Assembly (NCBI RefSeq): GCF_907164915.1
Contig: NC_061869.1
Span: forward strand, 19,259,125-19,323,124
Source: Impatiens glandulifera
Taxonomy: Eukaryota; Streptophyta; Magnoliopsida; Ericales; Balsaminaceae
Length of the DNA stretch: 64,000 nucleotides
Reading direction: 5' to 3'
Part shown: one piece after another, positions 58,361-64,000 of the stretch
Numbering within the stretch: position 1 is the stretch's first letter
Layout of the letters: each line of letters begins with the position of its first letter
Made by a program: the position numbers and the translations under genes
Notes under the pieces: model-generated
What the model was told of the DNA's origin: nothing
The model's input: the letters and a program-made list of their open reading frames with translations, nothing else
The model's database searches: none

Positions 58361-58981
58361 TGTTAGGATTTGTATCTCCCAAATCCGACCAGCTTGAAAT
58401 AATCAGTAAAAATACAAGAAAGAAGAACACAAGAAGACACAGATTTATAGTGGTTCACTCAAATTGAGCTACATCCACTTTAGCCACCACCAGATTTCAC
58501 TATGAAGAATAAGAAGGAATACAAAGTTTTTGCCTCACACTTTATCTCTCTAGAATTCAGTCTCTTCAATGTAAACCCTTAATAATCACATATTTATAGG
58601 GTTAACATTCAGGTAATAAACCTAAATAACTTTGGTCAGGCCCAAGTCCAAAACCAAAAAAAGAAAACCCAATAAACTCTAATTAACAATGTATGGTGAT
58701 ATCATTTTAGAATGTATCTTAATGAAAATAGATGGCATGCGAAAATCCCAGACTGGGATGGTTAGGTTTGAATGTAGTCTTTTCTGTTTGTAATCTCTGT
58801 TTTTTAGAATGTATGAATGCTACTAATCAGTTTTTTTAGGGTCTTTTGATTGTCATCCTTAATCATAGCTAAGATTTGTCTAGCTTTGATTTCCGACCCT
58901 CCCACTTTTGGGATTTTAATGAAATCGTTTTCCCAAAAACAATGTAGAGTTTATTATAAGTGTAGGCTCCATAACTCAACA
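58361..58981 (-). repeat. 5' LTR of the copia element, interrupted
   Basis: The LTR runs from TGTTGAGTTATG-type sequence at 58981 to AAATCCTAACA at 58361. Without the 244-bp insertion and its 9-bp duplication it would be 368 bp, matching the 3' LTR. Confidence 0.93.
58694..58937 (+). mobile_element. LINE-like 3' fragment inserted in the copia 5' LTR
   Basis: The 244-bp insertion is flanked by the perfect 9-bp repeat AACAATGTA (58685-58693 and 58938-58946). It ends in GGGATTTTAATGAAATCGTT followed by TTCCC and a short A-run. A variable-length target duplication, an A-rich 3' end and a truncated 5' end point to target-primed integration of a LINE or a LINE-mobilised RNA. There is no coding domain to prove the family. 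Confidence 0.7.
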
Positions 58982-58986
58982 GTTTA

Positions 58987-59160
58987 TAGAATTTTCAATT
59001 CAATAAGAACGACTTCCCCTCCATGCGCTAAGTTGGACAAAGCAGTTTCACAATGAGGACTTTTCCGATTAGAAAATTACTTTTTTATCCTTAACATCAT
59101 TAGTCAATTCTCGAGACAGTGAAAAGAGATGGTCCCTATTTGACTAACGATGGTAGAGTT
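58987..59160. other. Short intergenic segment
   Basis: No gene or repeat structure recognised. Confidence 0.6.
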
Positions 59161-59844
59161 AGACCATCTGCAACCCACAAACTCATTCTCAAACCCAAAA
59201 TGTAGTAAACGTCACATCAAATAGTAATTTGTTTTCAACCCAAAAACTCATTTTCAAACTCAAAAGAATATTCTTAAAATATTTTTTTCTTACACTAACT
59301 TTTTAACCTTATTAATATTATTTATATATTTATCAACTTTACATATTTAATCTCAATCTTTTCTCATTCATTTAATAAAATTAAAATAAAATTAATTATA
59401 TATCAATAATTCATAAATAACAAAATAATTTAATAATACATTTAAATAAACAAAAATATTATATTAAAACAAACATTATTAATAAAAACACTTGGTACAC
59501 GTACAAAATAATTTATAAAATTTAAGTTATCAAAAATAACGTAAAAATATAAAATAAATTAGAAAAAATTTAAGTATAATAATTTTAATGATTTAATTAT
59601 ACATTTAAAAATATTATAATTTTTTTTCTTAAAAGTAAAAAAATATAAATTAAAGAATTAGTTTAACTGTAAAGAAATTAAAAATTTTAAATAAAAAAAA
59701 AGTCTAAAGGCCATTTTTCAAAAATGGCCAAAATAAAAAATGGTAACGGTGATAATATACAGTCCATATGCATATTTGCGTTTGGGCTGACGAGGGAGGC
59801 ATGAGAAAAAGACACGCATAATGAGTTTTACATGTGGACGCTCT
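59161..59844. mobile_element. hAT-like MITE (same family as 45308-46060), approximate ends
   Basis: The left end AGACCATCTGCAACCC and the complement of the right end AGAGCGTCCACATG form weak inverted termini. The adjoining ATTCTCAAACCCAAAATG and AAAAGAATATTCT segments match the inverted right part of the element at 45308-46060. The interior is AT-rich and non-coding. No clear target duplication. Confidence 0.5.
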
Positions 59845-62254
59845 TAGCTCTTAATTAACAAATTGACTTGTTTCCTCAGGCGATTCAATTGAGTTAGTGA
59901 ATATATAATAATGACAACAACAACAAAAAATTATAAATGCAAAAGTTAAAAGGACATTACATTAAAAAATTAAATGATGTTTACAAGTATCCAAGACCAA
60001 AAGTTGAACCTTTGTGTTTTTAGGCCGCGCTTCCATTCGGTAATGTTTAACTAAGATAGTTTCATATAACTAATCAGATTTGTTATTTTCAATTTCTCAA
60101 GAAAAAATAACATCGATTACATACCTAAAGCTTAGTTGAGACATTTTTGGATTTACTAAATCTACAACTTCTTTCGACATAACCTCTAAAATCTCATGCT
60201 TCTCTTCTACACCGGAAGGAAGAAAATGCATTCTACTAACAAATAACCAACCAATTTAAAACAAAATAAAAGTATCATTAATTATAAATGGAAGATGATT
60301 TTGATCCAATGACTACATTTTTCTCTCAATCTGATCACTAAAAATATTCAAAAATGTGTCTAGGGCTCAATAATTTGACAGCAAAACATAAAAAAGAAAT
60401 TAAAGATATGAAACCACAATGGTTCAATTATGATCAACAATATTTTCAATATATTCAAAATAGAGAAATCAGCCACTATAGCAAATTAACCTCCTAAGCT
60501 TGTTTTCCTAATTTTTGAAACAAATACACATATTTTAACTTAGTGTAAGGACTTATGAAAACTATATGGTATAAGAAACTTGACATTAACTTTCTTCTAA
60601 GCAATAATTTGTGTATAATTGTTCAATATTCTATTTAGTTGACAAATAGAAAGTTGAATATCAAAGAAAATATATTTATGAAAAAAAATAAATCTAACTA
60701 AATAAGTTCTCATATCCTTAATTCCATTTTTCATCAAGACTTGTCATTAGTAGTTTCACTCTTTGTTGAAAAAGATTTAAGAGTTTGGTTAAGTACATAC
60801 TCATTTGCTTATACTGAATCATTACATCTAGAAAATTTCAAGTATCAAATGAAATATATTTACTAAAAGAAAATCAATGAAATAAATTCTCATTTCCTTC
60901 CATAATTGCATTTATTACTTTACATATTTTTATCGAGTACGTACAACATATAATTTTCATGATAATTTGTTTTTAAGAAATGATGTGCTTGGCTCTAAGT
61001 AGTTTTTTTCATTTTCCAAATGAATAAACTCATCTAAATACATGAATTCATGTTTTATCGTTGAAAGTTACTATCAAAAGTTATGAACAATAGGAAGAGA
61101 TTTTATTAGTATGTCTCTTGTTCTATACGAGAAGAAGGATTTCAGAAGAGTATGACATGATGGATAGGGATAAAAAAATTAATACATTTAAATCAACCAC
61201 GCAACAATCTAGATCAAAAAAGGGAAAGACCATTTGACCACTTTTGCGCGTGCATGAAGTAGAGGAGGTCTCTTATCGACTTCTTTGGTTTTGGTAGGAG
61301 GACTTGTTTTTGTTGAGATTACGTCGTGAAAAGCAAATAAGTCATTTTTTAGTTACCAACGGATGTGAAAGAGGAGGCCAGCTTGATCGGATGCATCAAA
61401 TAGGGAGGTTTAAGGATTGTTGATTGTTCATGTCGCGAGCGAGTGAAAGAAAGAAGAATAAATCATTTAGCCTTTGTGAATCGCGGAATGTAGATAATGA
61501 AGAAGAAAATGACACAATTAATTTTTTTTTTACAAAATCGATTTTAGTTTTAAGAAAAAATGATATTATGCCACGCCGTGGTTTGTTATAACTCGAAAAA
61601 GTCATCCACTAATCATTTTCATTCCTGAAGTTGGAAATTCAGGAATTGGAAGAACGATAAAGAGATCGAAATAGAAGAAGAAAAATGAATAAATAGGTCA
61701 AACTAAGCAATAGGGAGAATGAACATTAATTAATGTTTTCTTTATATTGTATTATTTGAAAAAGTCCTGAAGAACGTTAATATATTATTGTAATAAATTA
61801 TCTATCATCATTTACCGTTATATTTTTAATTGAAATCATAACAATTTTTTAATTTAAATAAAAATGAGAGTAAATAATAAAAATAATGTTAATTAATTTC
61901 CATTAATTAATTAATTAATATAGATCTGCTGCTTAATTAGCAATTGAGAATTATATATATATATAATAATAAAATAAATATTAAAGAATAGATAAAATTA
62001 CAATAAATAATAGATAAATTTAGAATAATATATATAGAAATCATCCAAATTAAAGAAACATATATTCTAATTATAGGAGAACAAAATATCACAGCACATA
62101 CCTTTAATTAATTAATTAATACAGCATAATCTAATCACCAGCTGGAGGCATAATAATAGCCGTTGTAAAATTTCTCGCCCCCTTTAACACCTGATCTTCA
62201 TTTTCAAATTAATTCTGCATGTCAAAATTTGAAAATACAAAATTAAATATCGAA
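59845..62254. other. Intergenic DNA upstream of the WVD2-like gene
   Basis: No gene is supported. About 61140-61640 is less AT-rich than its surroundings and holds only a short minus-strand frame (61396-61605) with no known domain. The last several hundred bases should contain the promoter and 5' UTR of the gene at 62255; I see no certain TATA box. Confidence 0.6.
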
Positions 62255-64000
62255 ATGACAAGTGATTTCTTTCATCTTGAGGTATTAATTCAAACCCTAA
62301 TTTCTTTTTCTTGATATTGTTATTTGTAATTGTTCTTATTTTGGTTCTTGATTTTTGGGTGCAGAGTGAATTGATTAGTGCATTAACATCATCGGTTTCA
62401 TTTGGAAGATATGTAGTTTCAGAAGAATCATTGGAATGTAACAAATGTTCTTCGTCGTTGTCGGGGAATAAATACTTGGAAGAAGCTAAGAAAATATCAA
62501 AACCGGGGTCGGTGAAAGAGTTGAAAGATTATTTTGAATCATATTACAACAAAGTAGAACCGAAGAAAATTGTTGCTGTTGCTGCACCATTGCCGGTTCA
62601 ATCAAGCCCCGAAGATAATAATAAAATTGTTGTTGTTGATGCACCATTGCCCGTTCAATCAAGCCCCGAAGATAATAATAAAATTGTTGTTGTTGCTGCA
62701 CCATTGTCGGTTCAACCAAGTCCGGAAGATAATAATAATAATGACGATGAAGATGATGATGATAGTCGCATTTATATTAATCAAGACTTGGTCTTAGAAG
62801 GAACAAGAAGAAAGGTTACCCATGATCTTAATAGTAATGGAGAAGGAAGTAATGGATTGGTAAAAACAGAGCCAATAATTGACAAGGCTTGTTCAATTCC
62901 ATTTAAGAAATTCAAGGATGTTACACTAGTCATACAACAACAACAACAAAAAACCTCAACAATCAAGGTACTAAATTATGCTTCTTTTCTTGTGTGTTCA
63001 ATTGAGATTTTTCAAATAATCTTTGCAAAAATCAAGAACTTAACCTAACATGTTGGATTTTACTAAAGAAACAAGAACTTAGAGCTTATTAGGTAGTTTT
63101 TTCTTAAATAAACCTGAGTTTATTTAAAAAATATTGATAGACGATGATTTTGAGAAAATAATATGTATTTTTGATAAAAATAGATTTTTTTTTCTAAATA
63201 TAAAAGTATTTTAATATTTTGAATGAATTGAGTTATGTGATTAATGAAAAGTGAGGTGAAATAATGTTTGATTTTGATTAATTCTTTTTTTAAATAAACC
63301 CATTTCAAACCTATTCTACAAAGCCAAACATGCCAATCTAATCAAGGAAAGTAAAAAAAGATAAATAAAGAAATAAATAAACCCTTTCCAAAAGAAATAA
63401 ATAAAATTTTCAAAATTTGCTACTATTTTTGTTGTTAAAAAATGGGGTTAATTTTGGGTTTCTTTATATGGGTTATTTTCAAAATAATAAAATTTGTCAT
63501 GAATAATCTTTTTAGTATTTACATTTAAATTAGTATAAATAATATAGTAAGTTTCTTTTGATATCTTTTTTATTGATTCAATTAAAATAATTCACATTAA
63601 ACAAGATGTTCATTTTTACAACTTTTGTTTTGTTTAGGATGATGTTGTTGAACATAAATCATCATCTTCAAGAGAAAAGAAGAAAGAAAACATAAGTTCC
63701 TCCAAGCTTAATTCTTTCATTCATGGAAGATCATTCAATCCTAAACCAAGGCAGCCAACAATCAGTTCAACACCAATTGCTGCTAAACCTAAACCAAAAC
63801 CAAGGCAGCCTACAACTAATTCAACACCAATTGCTGCTAAACGAGACATTCCTCCTCCTCCTCCTTCAAGACAATTCAAGAAAGACAACTTCATTTCTAC
63901 TACACATTCCATCAAGAATTCTAGGACTACGAGTAACTTTGCGAGAAGTAAAAAAACAACTTCTTCCTTTTCACTTGAAGAAGTTGTCGGGTCTTGTAAT
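62255..64000 (+). CDS. WVD2/TPX2-like microtubule-associated protein, 5' part (runs off the window)
   Basis: Proteins of this family bind and bundle microtubules through a C-terminal TPX2 domain, which lies beyond the window. Exon 1 (62255-62281, ATG ACA AGT GAT, 9 codons) is the weakest call. Exon 2 is 62365-62967 (201 codons) and exon 3 starts at 63638 and is open to 64000 (121 codons); borders are GAG/GTATTA, GTGCAG/AGTGAA, ATCAAG/GTACTA and TGTTTAG/GATGAT, all phase 0. The family signature reads SVSFGRYVVSEESLE, KYLEEAKKISKPGSVKELKD and YFESYYNKV. Other members have Trp where this one has Cys twice (LECNKCSS). Three 19-residue repeats and a Gln run lie in exon 2; a Pro/Lys-rich duplicated segment (PKPRQPT-STPIAAK) lies in exon 3. 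No stop interrupts the exons. Confidence 0.75.
62566..62736 (+). repeat. Three in-frame 57-bp coding repeats
   Basis: Copies at 62566-62622, 62623-62679 and 62680-62736 encode variants of KIVVVDAPLPVQSSPEDNN. They differ at a few bases, mostly in the first part and in SS versus PS. The period of 57 bp keeps the reading frame of the WVD2-like gene. Confidence 0.92.
62968..63637 (+). other. Intron 2 of the WVD2-like gene
   Basis: A 670-bp AT-rich intron with GT at 62968 and AG at 63636-63637. No nested feature is seen. Confidence 0.8.

Larger units (their letters stand above)
53980..58981 (-). mobile_element. Full-length, defective Ty1/copia retrotransposon
   Basis: Both LTRs, a primer-binding site, gag, protease, integrase, reverse transcriptase, RNase H and a polypurine tract are present in copia order on the minus strand. 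The outer 5-mers GTTCA (53975-53979) and GTTTA (58982-58986) agree at 4 of 5 positions, consistent with an old 5-bp target duplication. Length is about 5.0 kb, of which 253 bp is a later insertion in the 5' LTR. The RT sequence (MRQPEGFEIKGKDEL, SLYGLKQAPRQWYKKFDSF) resembles the Tork/Tnt1-like lineage. Many stops make it non-autonomous today. Confidence 0.94.

Noticed and set aside
62311..62364. Hydrophobic N-terminus (signal-peptide-like) in front of the WVD2-like exon
   Set aside because: The sequence is T-rich intron with an AG acceptor at 62363-62364. The hydrophobic residues are a translation of the polypyrimidine tract, and family members lack a signal peptide.

Overview
The window is nuclear DNA of a flowering plant, most likely a eudicot. 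It is strongly AT-rich and carries intron-rich genes of plant families, a nuclear tRNA-Asp and dense plant transposons (Ty1/copia, Ty3/gypsy of Tat type, MULE, hAT and Harbinger-like elements). I cannot name the species.

Three protein-coding genes look real. (1) An apparently intact separase gene on the minus strand (12535-28275). I rebuilt 27 coding exons with consistent GT-AG borders and phases; they sum to 6573 nt, or 2190 residues, close to known plant separases, and both catalytic residues are present. (2) A two-exon plant carboxylesterase (48339-50314, plus), 412 residues, with the oxyanion-hole HGGG and a Ser/Asp/His triad. (3) The 5' part of a WVD2/TPX2-like microtubule-associated protein gene (from 62255, plus) that runs off the window. 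A canonical tRNA-Asp(GTC) lies at 51339-51410.

The rest is layered transposon sequence. 1-1492: 3' end of a decayed Ty1/copia element. 4079-7176: a 3.1-kb solo LTR with perfect 5-bp target duplications. 8350-9192 and 9748-9961: DNA-element derivatives. 28672-34118: a MULE-like element starting about 400 bp upstream of the separase start codon. It carries a broken DUF1985/Ulp1-type (C48) gene whose middle is a tandem array of exon-plus-intron units. 34119-39499: Tat-type Ty3/gypsy debris, with an LTR piece, an RNase H/second RNase H/integrase piece and an inverted LTR piece. 39.5-48 kb: AT-rich DNA packed with MITEs, one inserted inside another. 51.4-53 kb: tandemly duplicated hAT transposase fragments beside the tRNA gene, including a copied tRNA 3' end. 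53980-58981: a full-length but defective Ty1/copia element (minus) whose 5' LTR was later hit by a LINE-like insertion.

The host genes have no visible functional link. Separase acts in chromosome segregation, the carboxylesterase in small-molecule hydrolysis, and the WVD2-like protein on microtubules. The most unusual structures are the exon-intron amplification in the MULE-borne Ulp1-type gene, the paired 87-bp palindromes near its left end, and the tRNA-tail duplication among the hAT fragments.
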